Source of the DNA: JAOAPG01 sp963791575
Lineage (GTDB): Bacteria > Acidobacteriota > Terriglobia > Terriglobales > Acidobacteriaceae
DNA: 64,000 nt
Reading direction: 5' to 3'
NCBI GenBank assembly: GCA_963791575.1
Contig: CAWBSY010000008.1
Location: 186,001 to 250,000, forward strand
In this document: positions 8,164 to 16,499 of the stretch, piece after piece
Position numbering within the stretch: position 1 is the stretch's first letter
Layout: every line of letters begins with the position of its first letter
The notes under the pieces: generated by a model
The model's database searches: none
Told to the model about the DNA's origin: nothing
The model's input: only the letters and a program-made list of their open reading frames with translations
Translations under genes and position numbers: made by a program

Positions 8164-10269
8164 CTATTCGCAGGGTCGATTGTTTTCAGGGTCAAATCGA
8201 TCTTGTTGGGCTGACCTCTGCGAGGCGAACCTGCCTGCATTTGTCTTCCCGTATAACGCGCTGCCCGGGCAATAGTAGAGAGCGGTGTGAACATCCAGCC
8301 AGACCTGTGTATCCGGATTGCCTAGATATACCTGGGGAACATCCGGAGCTTCAGCCAGCCCGGTGGCTACCAGTAACTTCTCCAAAGGAGTCAGCTGCGC
8401 GGTTGCCGGGTTTACGGTTTTTGAAGAATTCGTATTTAAGGTTGCAGGCGCGCCCCATCCAACGATCGCGATTACCAACAAAATCGCAGCTGCTGCCAAA
8501 TACAATTCCGCGCGGTGATTTTGCCATTGCGCTAACAGCCAGGTTGTTGGCGTAGATTCTGTAGACCCGTCCTCTGCTTGTGTAGACGCTACTTGTAAAT
8601 CGTCGTGATCTTCTAGCTGGTGATCCAACGGCTGGTCATCCGATGGCAAATGCTCGCTCGAATTGGTAGCACTTGAATGGTCTGAAGAAATCAATAGCGC
8701 AGTTTCATCCCTTAGTTTGCTGCTGCGGTTCTGTGCAGCAAAAGCGTCTCCGGTACTCCATTCTGCGTCCTCGTCAGAATCTTCCTCGTCTAAGCCTGTG
8801 CCGTCTGAGTCTCTATCGTTCAATTTTGCTTCAGGCTTCCCTGACTTCGTGAGAAAACATCCACCCGTCGATTCGGGCTTTTCTTGCCAACTTTGTTTCG
8901 AGCGTGGAACTGGCGGAACGCCGTCTGCTTCGACCTCGGGTGACGTAACACCTGATCGTGTGGAAGTAGAAACGGAGGGCGGTGAAATTTTCTTATCGCC
9001 TTGGACTGGCGTAGAAGCTATGGCAGATCTCTCTGCGCCAATCTGTTCGTTGTGGGATTCCTTCCTTCGTACTGCCTCCTGCATATACCAGAGCGTTGCC
9101 CATTTGTGTTGCAAGTATCCGTCATTTGAATTTACTGGATCGGATTTTCCAGCATCTGGTTCGCGAGAAGTGCGAGAAATTCCGCAACTGCCGCAGAAAG
9201 CTTCTTGCTCGGTTAATTCGTGCTCGCAGCTGCGGCAATGGACATTTGTTGACATCTTGGGATCGGGAGCATCGACTGACTTGGGAGTGAAGTCCGTTTC
9301 TTTGCTTATTTGATCTTTGCTGATTTGAGCGCGGTCGCCTTGCTGATTCTGGTCAGCCAGAGCAGGTACCGATTCGGTCGCAGCCAGTTGGGCGACAGAC
9401 ATAGACAAAGATTGCTGCGCTAACCATTCTTTAGGATCAGTACCGTCGCCCTCTTCGTTGTCATTGCCATTGTCATTCGCGTCAGCATGTTCATCATTCA
9501 GGCTGATGTGATTCGTACCGACGTCGCTGCTTTCTTCGCCGTCCAGCTCTGGGCTGCCCACATCTCGAGCCAAAACAAGTTCGTCCAAAACAGGTTGGAA
9601 GATATCGGGCGTTAAAAACGGCGTCAGTTCTCCGGTGAATTTCTCCAGGGGAGGATTCCGCTTCGCGGGTCGAGAAATAGCTTCACCGAGAAGCCCAGCC
9701 ATGAGCTCGCAGGTGCGTATGTCCTGCTCCTGAAATCCCTGAGGCTGGGCGAAACGCACCTCTATCGCTCCAACAACTTTTTCTTCATGGCGGATCGGAA
9801 CTGCAATAAACGATTGGATGTTCCCCTTGCGTCGAAATGAAAAGGGTACTCTTGGGTCGAACTCAGCCTCGGCGCATTTTTGAATCTGCCCACTCAGCAA
9901 ACACTCCGCCGACAGTCCATAGTCCAGCGGGACGCGCGTTCCACCCTGGCTAGCAGCATCGCCCGTTGCGGCCACATAAGCCAAACGGTCCCCTTCCACC
10001 AACCCAATCGCGACGCCAGCTGCCTTAGTGCTGGTCAACAGACGCTCGGCGACTAAGCTGCTCGCAGCCGCAATATTTAGATTCCCACTTTGGATAGACT
10101 TCTGAGCCTGCGCAATTTCAGATAGAGCTTGCGTCGAGCTCGCTGTGGGATCCTTGGCAAGAAGTCGATCCCTATGCTGTTGCATGACAGACGCGGCCGC
10201 GAGTAGTTGCTGAAACGAAGCTTCGTTAAGAGCAACCTTGGGCTGCGAGTTGGTAAGCGATTGCGCCAC
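8164..10269 (-). CDS. GAF domain, zinc ribbon and single-TM protein
   Basis: A 701-residue sensor-like protein without an obvious output domain. Residues 60-200 form a GAF domain (VAIGLVEGDRLAYVAATG, FIAVPI, KVVGAIEV). A long acidic, Ser/Asp/Glu-rich linker follows. A zinc ribbon has Cys pairs at 345/348 and 359/362 (CRSC and CGSC). One membrane helix lies at 589-606. The extracytoplasmic tail ends in a small Cys-containing module (VWLDVHTALYYCPGSALYGK) of a kind seen at the C-termini of other bacterial envelope proteins. A sigma-54 type promoter lies just upstream. The role is unknown; the architecture suggests linking a cytoplasmic signal to the envelope. Confidence 0.75.
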   Translation of the reverse strand: MAQSLTNSQPKVALNEASFQQLLAAASVMQQHRDRLLAKDPTASSTQALSEIAQAQKSIQSGNLNIAAASSLVAERLLTSTKAAGVAIGLVEGDRLAYVAATGDAASQGGTRVPLDYGLSAECLLSGQIQKCAEAEFDPRVPFSFRRKGNIQSFIAVPIRHEEKVVGAIEVRFAQPQGFQEQDIRTCELMAGLLGEAISRPAKRNPPLEKFTGELTPFLTPDIFQPVLDELVLARDVGSPELDGEESSDVGTNHISLNDEHADANDNGNDNEEGDGTDPKEWLAQQSLSMSVAQLAATESVPALADQNQQGDRAQISKDQISKETDFTPKSVDAPDPKMSTNVHCRSCEHELTEQEAFCGSCGISRTSREPDAGKSDPVNSNDGYLQHKWATLWYMQEAVRRKESHNEQIGAERSAIASTPVQGDKKISPPSVSTSTRSGVTSPEVEADGVPPVPRSKQSWQEKPESTGGCFLTKSGKPEAKLNDRDSDGTGLDEEDSDEDAEWSTGDAFAAQNRSSKLRDETALLISSDHSSATNSSEHLPSDDQPLDHQLEDHDDLQVASTQAEDGSTESTPTTWLLAQWQNHRAELYLAAAAILLVIAIVGWGAPATLNTNSSKTVNPATAQLTPLEKLLVATGLAEAPDVPQVYLGNPDTQVWLDVHTALYYCPGSALYGKTNAGRFASQRSAQQDRFDPENNRPCE

Positions 10270-10310
10270 GCCGTTGAAAACTCCACAAATCAGACACTAT
10301 CAACCAATTG

Positions 10311-10332
10311 TAAGGCAATCGGGCTGCCAAAC
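10311..10332 (-). promoter_or_regulatory. Sigma-54 (RpoN) type promoter of the GAF/zinc-ribbon gene
   Basis: On the minus strand TTTGGCAGCCCGATTGCCTT gives TTGGCA at -24, TTGC at -12 and exact GG-N10-GC spacing. The GC lies about 46 bases before the ATG at 10269, a typical leader length. This is one of the two best matches in the window. Confidence 0.65.
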
Positions 10333-10499
10333 AACCAGCATAAATTTTGTAAGTCGCTGATTCTGCGAAACGCAACCTCGGCAGATTGGTTCCAAAATAC
10401 GATTCCGGGGCGCAGTAACGGCAGTCGTATGCAAGATATTGCGACTTTACGCGGTTTATTTTACCCCACAGCAATCTCGGTCATCCGCATTTGTGCGGA

Positions 10500-11087
10500 T
10501 TAGCTTTGCCTATTTGCCAAAACTATCAACGCAGCCAACGCCGAGACTTTATAGTCCTTGGTCCAGGGCGGCCCGAGATCACGACCTGCGGAAGCGACTT
10601 CTTGGCAGATCCGCGTCGCCACTCTGCCAAACGTTTTCTGGACAGATTCGTCGAGGTCACGCTCCCGAAACCCGGTGACAGGAAGGTCCAGACTCTCGCA
10701 TGCTTTTGAAAAGGCATTGCGAAAAAATTCGCCTTCCGCAGCATGAATCAGAGCATGTGAGGCGAGGATATTGGCAAGGGGCGGCAACGGACGGCCGGAA
10801 GCCAACAACAGACCGACGCCAACGGCACGGTACTGGGCAGACAGTTTGTCCACCAAATTCCCAACGGCCGCGACGGCAAGACGCTGTGACGCCGCAAGCC
10901 GGTCGGCAAGAAACGTTTCTGCTTCTGGAAGATCGAAATTCTTGGCAACGAGAGTTTTGGCAAAATGATAAGGCTGGTTCCCGCCGCGTGTTCCTGGAGC
11001 AGCAAGAGAGACACGCTGCCGATCGATGATTTCCAACGTACCGCCCTCGTTAGAGGCGGCGACGAGAGCTCCCCAACCGGAATGCAT
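10500..11087 (-). CDS. Conserved hypothetical protein, 195 aa
   Basis: I do not recognise a family. The N-terminus (HSGWGALVAASNEGGTLEII) and the glycine-rich core (AVGVGLLLASGRPLPPLANI, HALIHAAEGEFFRNAF) look like a globular cytosolic protein with an alternating helix/strand pattern. There is no signal peptide, membrane helix or metal motif. The ATG at 11087 lacks a clear ribosome site and an in-frame TGA lies 27 bases upstream, so the true start is uncertain. An upstream frame break that hides a longer N-terminus is possible given other breaks in this sequence. Confidence 0.6.
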   Translation of the reverse strand: MHSGWGALVAASNEGGTLEIIDRQRVSLAAPGTRGGNQPYHFAKTLVAKNFDLPEAETFLADRLAASQRLAVAAVGNLVDKLSAQYRAVGVGLLLASGRPLPPLANILASHALIHAAEGEFFRNAFSKACESLDLPVTGFRERDLDESVQKTFGRVATRICQEVASAGRDLGPPWTKDYKVSALAALIVLANRQS

Positions 11088-11174
11088 CCGAACGCCAATG
11101 GCCGCAGCTCTTCATATTTTGGTCTTCGTCAGGCTAAGTCACAGGCTTGTCAGCGACCTGGCGGCGAATTCATA

Positions 11175-11974
11175 TTAAGCTCTATTCATTGGCTTGCCGG
11201 TCGATCGCATTTTCCACATGAGTTGGCGCAGAATGCCGAGCCAGGTCTCGACGTCCCGTGCGGGTAGTTGAAGACGATTGACCAGGCGGCGAACCTTCTC
11301 GTCGGTGGAAGCGGCAGGATTCACGTATCCGCTGGCATGCAGCGCCTCGATCAATTGCATGGTCATGCGTTCAATTTCCGATGCAGTTGCCGGTGTTTCA
11401 TCCAGCAGTGCGGTTTTGCCACGATCGGGGTCTGCGCGAGATCGATGTTCTTTTTCGGCAGAGGAAGCGGCGGCCCTTCCGAGTCTCGTATGAGTTCATA
11501 CAAGCAAACCGCCACTGCCTGTCCTAGGTTCATCGAGATATGATCTTCGCGACTTGGAATGCGCATCAGCCAATGGCAATGGCTCAGATCTTGGTTAGTG
11601 AGGCCAATCTTCTCCGATCCGAACAAGATCGCGACTTTTCCGGATTGCAGGTGTTCCCGGATGATGTTCCCGCCTACCTCCAGCCTTTTGAGCGGGTGAT
11701 GCAGGTGCCGCTCTCCGACCGCAGTGGTTCCCACTATCAGGGTGCAGTCGGCGACCGCTTCAGCAACGTGCTCGTACTCCTCCGAACTGGTGAGTACAGC
11801 CGAGGCGCCGACGGCAGAACGAGCTCCTCGATAGGCTGGCTCCCATGGGTGCACCATTCGCAGACGTAGAAATCCAAAATTGCTCATAGCGCGAGCAGCT
11901 GCGCCAATGTTGAGAGCATTGCGCGTAGAAACCAAAACTACGCGCAAACGATCGAGTTCATCAGGAGTAAGCAA
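11175..11974 (-). CDS. trmJ: tRNA/rRNA 2'-O-methyltransferase, TrmJ-like (one frame break near 11415)
   Basis: A SPOUT-class methyltransferase that would use SAM to 2'-O-methylate RNA, for TrmJ position 32 of tRNA. The family signatures are present: VVLVSTRNALNIGAAARAMS at the N-terminus, ILFGSEKIGLTNQDL in the knot, and IPSREDHISMNLGQAVAVCL at the C-terminal knot motif. The first frame ends at 11363 with basic, non-homologous residues. The next frame gives the usual alpha-helical TrmJ tail (ALLDETPATASEIERMTMQL) to a stop at 11175. One extra base in the AAAACC stretch is inferred. Confidence 0.8.
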
Positions 11975-12110
11975 GAACGACTATTCTAAGGCTCGGCAGT
12001 GAATTGAAGAAGGGATCAGGTTCGTCATCGCAGATTAATTATTAGCGCTTGGTGAAAGGTCTTCAATCGGATAATAGGAATCGAATCAAATTTACAAAAT
12101 CCGACCTACC

Positions 12111-12500
12111 ATGCTTATCACAGGGAAAAGTTCCATTCAGGGTAAGGGATTGTTCACCGACTCTCCCTTGCGTGCTCGAAAAAAAATTGGAGAGTTCAGC
12201 GGCGAACGCATTTCCATACGTGAGGCCAGAAAGCGTTCAAAGGGGGCAAAGCGAATTGCCATTGTGGAAGTCAGCGACACCGTTGCTCTCGATGGTACTC
12301 GTCGCGGAGGACCGTTCTCTTTCATTAATCATTCCTGCGATTCGAATGTATTTATCCGCATCGCCTTTGGGAGAGCGGAATTCTACGCCAAACGAAACAT
12401 TCGGGCCGGAGACGAACTCACCTGCGATTACGTCGATTCACATCACGATGGAAAATTGCCATGCCGATGCGGATCCAGCAAGTGCAGGAAATTTATTTAA
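12111..12500 (+). CDS. SET-domain protein with post-SET cysteines
   Basis: SET proteins methylate lysines using SAM. In this 129-residue protein the fold is complete in miniature: an opening GKSSIQGKGLFTDSPLRA, FINHSCDSNV (the conserved NHS SAM site and pseudoknot), GDELTCDYV, and a post-SET cluster CRCGSSKC that with the NHSC cysteine could bind zinc. No substrate-recognition domain is present. The stop overlaps the convergent histidine-kinase stop by four bases. Its substrate in a bacterium without histones is unknown. Confidence 0.85.
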   Translation: MLITGKSSIQGKGLFTDSPLRARKKIGEFSGERISIREARKRSKGAKRIAIVEVSDTVALDGTRRGGPFSFINHSCDSNVFIRIAFGRAEFYAKRNIRAGDELTCDYVDSHHDGKLPCRCGSSKCRKFI

Positions 12501-13990
12501 AAGAATGTAGTTTTTAACGCTAGGTTTGACAGCACGTCTAAGCCGGGAGTTCGGTTTAGCCTGACTTGCTCTGCCTTAGTTCCAGGTAGCTCCACGGTCA
12601 TTGTCGTTCCTTCGCCCTGCTGGCTCTCGGCCACAATTTTTCCGCCGTAGGCTTCAACCAGCGCCTTGGCGATTGCCAACCCTAGCCCAAAGCCCCCAGT
12701 AGCGCGGTTTCGTGACGGGTCGCCTCGATAAAAGCGCTCAAATACATGCGGTAAATCGGCAACGGGAATGCCCACGCCATGGTCTTGGAAGACAACTCGC
12801 ACCCTTCCCTCGGGAGTGTTGTTAACGGCTATTTCTACCGACCGGCCTTCGGGGCTGTAACGTACAGCATTTTCAAGAAGGTTCGTCCATACGAGTTGCA
12901 GATCTTCGGGATCGGCCCGGAATGGCGCTGGCCCATTGGTGGACAGATTGAGTTTGGTCTGTCGAGCATCGGCCAATTGCCGAATTCGCTCGACGGCTTC
13001 TTCACAGGTCGTCCTGACGTCAATCACCTGGAGATCTCGACGGAGCGCGCCGTGTCCCCATTGTTCCGCACGGGCGAGCCGCATCATCCATTGCAGAAGT
13101 TCCTCCAAGCGCTCCAAGTCTTGAAGGGATTCTTCCAGCCCAGCCCGGTATTCATCCGAACTTCGCGGGCGATGGAGCAGAGATTGCAATGTGGATTTGA
13201 GCACAGCGACCGGGGTTTTCAGTTCATGGGCTGCGTTGCCCATGAATTCGCGTTGCTGCTCGAAGGAGCGCTGCAGTCGGGCGAGCATCGTGGTCATTGA
13301 TTCGGTAAGCGGACGCAATTCTGCAATTTCGCGTGAATCTTGCGGAAGACGCAACTCCCAATTCGTAGTGGAAACCAGAGCGGCCTGTGAAGCTAAGTGC
13401 TTTAGTGGGAATAGCCCGCGGCGGATACCCCAAAGCGACAACAAGACCGTCGCTCCCAAAAGCAATAGACTTACAAGAGCGATAAAGACACCCGCTTCCC
13501 GGACTTCTTCTCGCACGTGTGCCATTGGCGCGGCGTAAATGATGGTGAGAGTCTGGGGGTGGAATGCGGCTCCAACCTCGCGGTCGAGTATTGGAACCCG
13601 AGTGATCCGCAACGCACGGTAATGCACCTGAGCGGACTTAAACTTCCAATGAGTGTCACCTTGGGACGGAATATCGAGGTCCTGGGGCCAGTTCGCAGAC
13701 CGCGCAACCAATCCAGTTCTGTCAGCCCACACTGCAAATAGATCTGGATGGTTGTGGTCGATCGAGGGAGGCATAAGGCTGTCATCGAAATACACGTCCC
13801 CGCGCGCATCTTCTCCGTAACGCACCAAGGCCGCCACGCTCATGGCGCGCGATTGCATGTTGGCGTCGAGAGTGGAGATCATTCGCCGTTCGGTATCGTA
13901 GACGCCGGTGAAGATGAGGCCCAAGGCAAGAACAACTTGGGAGACCACCAAGGTGGCGATCAGGCGTCCTTTAATGGAATTACGCAGCAT
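12497..13990 (-). CDS. Membrane sensor histidine kinase
   Basis: Two-component sensor of the QseC/PhoR layout, 497 residues. Membrane helices lie at about 8-30 and 165-190 and enclose a periplasmic sensor. A HAMP segment follows, then the H-box GNAAHELKTP with His255, the N-box NLLENAVRYSPEG, DHGVGIP (G1) and GFGLGLAIA (G2). The start lies 34 bases after the stop of the OmpR-type regulator, so the pair is an operon with the regulator first. The stimulus cannot be read from the sequence. Confidence 0.92.
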   Translation of the reverse strand: MLRNSIKGRLIATLVVSQVVLALGLIFTGVYDTERRMISTLDANMQSRAMSVAALVRYGEDARGDVYFDDSLMPPSIDHNHPDLFAVWADRTGLVARSANWPQDLDIPSQGDTHWKFKSAQVHYRALRITRVPILDREVGAAFHPQTLTIIYAAPMAHVREEVREAGVFIALVSLLLLGATVLLSLWGIRRGLFPLKHLASQAALVSTTNWELRLPQDSREIAELRPLTESMTTMLARLQRSFEQQREFMGNAAHELKTPVAVLKSTLQSLLHRPRSSDEYRAGLEESLQDLERLEELLQWMMRLARAEQWGHGALRRDLQVIDVRTTCEEAVERIRQLADARQTKLNLSTNGPAPFRADPEDLQLVWTNLLENAVRYSPEGRSVEIAVNNTPEGRVRVVFQDHGVGIPVADLPHVFERFYRGDPSRNRATGGFGLGLAIAKALVEAYGGKIVAESQQGEGTTMTVELPGTKAEQVRLNRTPGLDVLSNLALKTTFF

Positions 13991-14024
13991 GGGTTCTTAG
14001 TCTTGCAAAGTGGGTCTTGCGAAC

Positions 14025-14696
14025 TCAGTCTTGCAAAATATAACCCTGACCGCGGATCGTCTGAATGAATTGCCGCGTAGTTTCATCCGTCAGCTTTCGT
14101 CGTAAGCCTGAAATGTAAACCTCGATTACATTGCTGAATTTTTCCCAGTTGTAATCGTAGAGATGCTCCAGCAATTCGGTTTTTGAAACCACGGCACGCG
14201 GGCGGTGCGCCAGATACTCGAGAACGCGGTACTCCATGGCCGTCAGGGTGATGATCTTTCCGGAGCGAGTTACCGTGCGATTCACGGTATTGAGTTGAAC
14301 GTCGCCGATGGTCAGAACGGGAGAGGGCTGTCCTTTACCGCGCCTCACCAGCGCCTTGGTACGTGCCAGGAGTTCGCCCAGATCAAAGGGCTTCGTCAGA
14401 TAATCGTCCGCGCCGGCGTTAAGCAGTGCGACAACAGACTCTTTGTCATCTCTCGCGGTCACTACCAGCACGGGTGTTTGCTGGCCCGCTTGGCGGATGC
14501 GGGTAAGCAACTCCTTGCCATCGAGCAGGGGCAGCATCAAGTCAAGCAGAACCACATCATAGGAGTTGGACTGCATCAGAAACAGTCCTTCCTCTCCGTC
14601 GGGTGCAATGTCCACAGCGTAGCCTGCGCTCTCGCGTAGACTGCGCGCAATGTTTTCTGCCAGCCGGGGTTCGTCTTCAACGATCAGTACACGCAA
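14025..14696 (-). CDS. OmpR/PhoB-family response regulator
   Basis: The receiver domain (1-115) has the acidic pair in VEDEP, phospho-acceptor Asp52 in VLLDLMLP, a conserved VTARD and the late Lys in DDYLTKPFDLGELL. A winged-helix effector follows (LTAMEYRVLEYLAHRPRAVV, then EVYISGLRRKL and IQTIRGQGY), giving 223 residues. It is the first gene of an operon with the kinase that starts at 13990. A 17-base inverted repeat about 105 bases upstream could be an autoregulatory site. Confidence 0.95.
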   Translation of the reverse strand: MRVLIVEDEPRLAENIARSLRESAGYAVDIAPDGEEGLFLMQSNSYDVVLLDLMLPLLDGKELLTRIRQAGQQTPVLVVTARDDKESVVALLNAGADDYLTKPFDLGELLARTKALVRRGKGQPSPVLTIGDVQLNTVNRTVTRSGKIITLTAMEYRVLEYLAHRPRAVVSKTELLEHLYDYNWEKFSNVIEVYISGLRRKLTDETTRQFIQTIRGQGYILQD

Positions 14697-14800
14697 CGCT
14701 CGCTCCTGAAATTACAACCTGAGGCTATTCCGTTTTGGCTTAACCGGTGCTTAAGGTTTGGCGCCAATTATGCCGGAGAGGATAAGATCGCTGCCCGTTA

Positions 14801-14817
14801 TGGGATAGCTTATCCCA
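14801..14817. promoter_or_regulatory. Inverted repeat, candidate operator
   Basis: TGGGATA-GCT-TATCCCA has seven-base arms around a three-base centre. It lies in the 297-base gap between the divergent OmpR-type regulator and LuxR tandem 2, which otherwise holds only the sigma-54-like element and no gene. It could control either direction. The binding protein is unknown. Confidence 0.4.
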
Positions 14818-14914
14818 AAATCGGCCCCTTTTTGCATCGAGAGGTTCTGCGCGTCAATCTCTTAAGTAGAAGCACGTAAAAGGTCTTCCTCCCTTTGTGC
14901 AAAATAGCGAATAT

Positions 14915-14932
14915 TTGGCGAAACAGTTGCTT
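14915..14932 (+). promoter_or_regulatory. Sigma-54 (RpoN) type promoter upstream of LuxR tandem 2
   Basis: TTGGCGAAACAGTTGCTT has TTGGC at -24, a perfect TTGC at -12 and exact GG-N10-GC spacing. The -12 GC lies about 64 bases before the ATG at 14994. It parallels the element upstream of tandem 1. A weaker look-alike, TTGGCGCCAATTATGCC near 14758, lies further upstream. Confidence 0.6.
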
Positions 14933-14993
14933 ATGGATTGGTGTTCATCGGACTTGCTATAAAAAACACTTCGAGGAAACACGTGGGGACTCC

Positions 14994-15236
14994 ATGCTGA
15001 ATCTCAATGACATCAAAATTACTCAACGCGATAAACAGGTTCTGACATTGCTTGTGCAGGGCTGCAGTAACAAGGAAATCGCAACTCAGCTCCACATCAG
15101 TCCGCGCACCGTAAAACAACATTTACGCACGTTATTTTTGAGGGCCGGAATTCGGGATGGACGCAAGCGCGTGAAACTCGCGACCGCCATGTTTCAGAAG
15201 GAGCAGATGGATTCATGCAACCACGCGATCGTTTAA
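14994..15236 (+). CDS. Stand-alone LuxR/GerE-type HTH protein A2
   Basis: An 80-residue protein consisting of a single LuxR-type HTH: ITQRDKQVLTLLVQGCSNKE, then SPRTVKQHLRTLFLRAGI and RDGRKRVKLATAMF. No receiver, sensor or oligomerisation domain is attached. The ATG at 14994 is preceded by GTGGGGACTCC. Its last 22 bases overlap gene B2, so translation is probably coupled. It is the paralogue of A1 at 7570. Confidence 0.85.
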   Translation: MLNLNDIKITQRDKQVLTLLVQGCSNKEIATQLHISPRTVKQHLRTLFLRAGIRDGRKRVKLATAMFQKEQMDSCNHAIV

Positions 15237-15481
15237 CTGCAAAGGAAGTTCAAGTGGCGGCCTTGGTTTGGGAGGGGCTGACCAACCGCGAAATCGCTCA
15301 CGTAGTGGGCACAACTGAGCAGGTCATCAAGAATTACCTGCGCACCACCTTCGACAAACTCGGAGTTTGGAGCCGGTTGGAACTTGCCCTCTATGTGGCG
15401 AGTCACGGCGGTATCCGCTGGAAAGAGGAGCTGGAACTGAATGTACATTCTGGGCTAGAGCCGCTGCCGGTCACGGTTTAA
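15215..15481 (+). CDS. Stand-alone LuxR/GerE-type HTH protein B2
   Basis: An 88-residue single-HTH protein (LTAKEVQVAALVWEGLTNRE, then GTTEQVIKNYLRTTFDKLGV, RLELALYVASHGG). AAGGAG lies 14 bases before the ATG, inside the A2 frame. A2 and B2 differ clearly in their recognition helices (SPRTVKQHLR against TEQVIKNYLR), so they are not a recent duplication of one another. Each is closer to its counterpart in tandem 1, so the tandem itself was duplicated. Confidence 0.85.
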   Translation: MQPRDRLTAKEVQVAALVWEGLTNREIAHVVGTTEQVIKNYLRTTFDKLGVWSRLELALYVASHGGIRWKEELELNVHSGLEPLPVTV

Positions 15482-15499
15482 ACGACGAGAAAATCGGAC

Positions 15500-16153
15500 T
15501 CAGTCCAGAGGTCTGCCGCCTAGGGAGAGTGTTTTAAGGTGTTGCTGCAGTCGCTTGGAATCATTTTCGGAGATCTCGGTGAACTTTACGCCGATTCCGA
15601 AACCTGGCGTGCTACTGGTAACAATTGCATCGACCCACAATTTCACTTCCTGAATCCACAGCCCAATCTTAAGTTTTTGATCCTGCTTTAGGGGAATTGA
15701 CATCTCGACGAAGCAACCACCTATGCTGAGGTCGGCTGCCTTGCCCCAGATGAGGGCTGCGCCTTCCGGGTGAAGTTCCACTGAAGTCGAGCAGCGCAAG
15801 CGAGGATGTTTTCGACGGTCTTGTGAGGGTCGGTAATCGTCGGCTTGTGGGGCCGGAAGAGGAAAATCCCAAATCGGCTTTTCCGGCGTGATGTTCAATA
15901 ACCCGATGTGGTCGCCTGTCGGGGTACCCGCTTGGCCCACCCACTTCACGCGAAAATGTATTTTGGTCGTCCCGTACGTCACTCCGACAATCTCGTCGAG
16001 AGCGGGTTTTGCCTTCAACCCACTCAATTCGACGCCTTGTTTGCTAACGTTGACGGTCGTGACTTTTTCGGAAAAAATTTGTCCCGAGCTGTCGGTCCCA
16101 AAAATTCGGACCGGCACCTTGATTTCTATTCGAGGCTCACGACGTTTCCCCAT
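15500..16153 (-). CDS. Double PilZ-domain protein
   Basis: PilZ domains often bind cyclic di-GMP. Two PilZ-like barrels are visible in 217 residues: an N-terminal one (EPRIEIKVPVRIFG, then VNVSKQGVELSG) and a C-terminal one with RRKHPRLRCSTSVEL and DLSIGGC. The C-terminal copy has the RxxxR and (D/N)xSxxG elements needed for ligand binding; the N-terminal copy lacks a full RxxxR. The same two-barrel layout recurs at 60587. There is no output domain, so it may act by protein contact. Confidence 0.85.
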   Translation of the reverse strand: MGKRREPRIEIKVPVRIFGTDSSGQIFSEKVTTVNVSKQGVELSGLKAKPALDEIVGVTYGTTKIHFRVKWVGQAGTPTGDHIGLLNITPEKPIWDFPLPAPQADDYRPSQDRRKHPRLRCSTSVELHPEGAALIWGKAADLSIGGCFVEMSIPLKQDQKLKIGLWIQEVKLWVDAIVTSSTPGFGIGVKFTEISENDSKRLQQHLKTLSLGGRPLD

Positions 16154-16499
16154 GCGATTTTGACCCGTGACTTGGCAGCTGCACGGATGCTAAAGACCCT
16201 TATCTCTTGAGGGTAGAACATCTTAGCCGAGATTGGCTGTTCCGTCCATACATACTCGAAACTGAAGTACCTGGAATGGAAATCCCCATTTCCGCGAAGC
16301 TTCTGAGTCTATAACAGGGAAAAACGCTGCAAATGGTTGCGGCTGTCCATTGTTGTTTGGGAAATTTTCCCTGAATTGGCTCGTGTTACCAGGGTTTTAG
16401 CGCGGTTACACCGTCCGCTTGCGGCAACCAAATTGCTTCTTGTTGGTGCGCGCCGTTCTCTGCGAGCTGTCTCCCAAGCATTGCGGCTACGAGGTAGGT
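16154..16499. other. Intergenic region with a 13-base inverted repeat
   Basis: No gene is supported in these 346 bases between the divergent PilZ gene and the hypothetical at 16500. The only notable element is GGGAAATTTTCCC at 16360-16372, a perfect inverted repeat around one central base, about 128 bases before the ATG at 16500. It could be an operator. Confidence 0.45.

Noticed and set aside
8663..9313. 216-residue plus-strand ORF opposite the GAF/zinc-ribbon gene
   Set aside because: Antisense to a low-complexity acidic region, which readily keeps opposite frames open.
14757..14775. Second sigma-54-like site upstream of LuxR tandem 2
   Set aside because: TTGGCG-N5-ATGC has right spacing but lies 220 bases upstream of the gene and has a poor -12 box; the element at 14915 is better.
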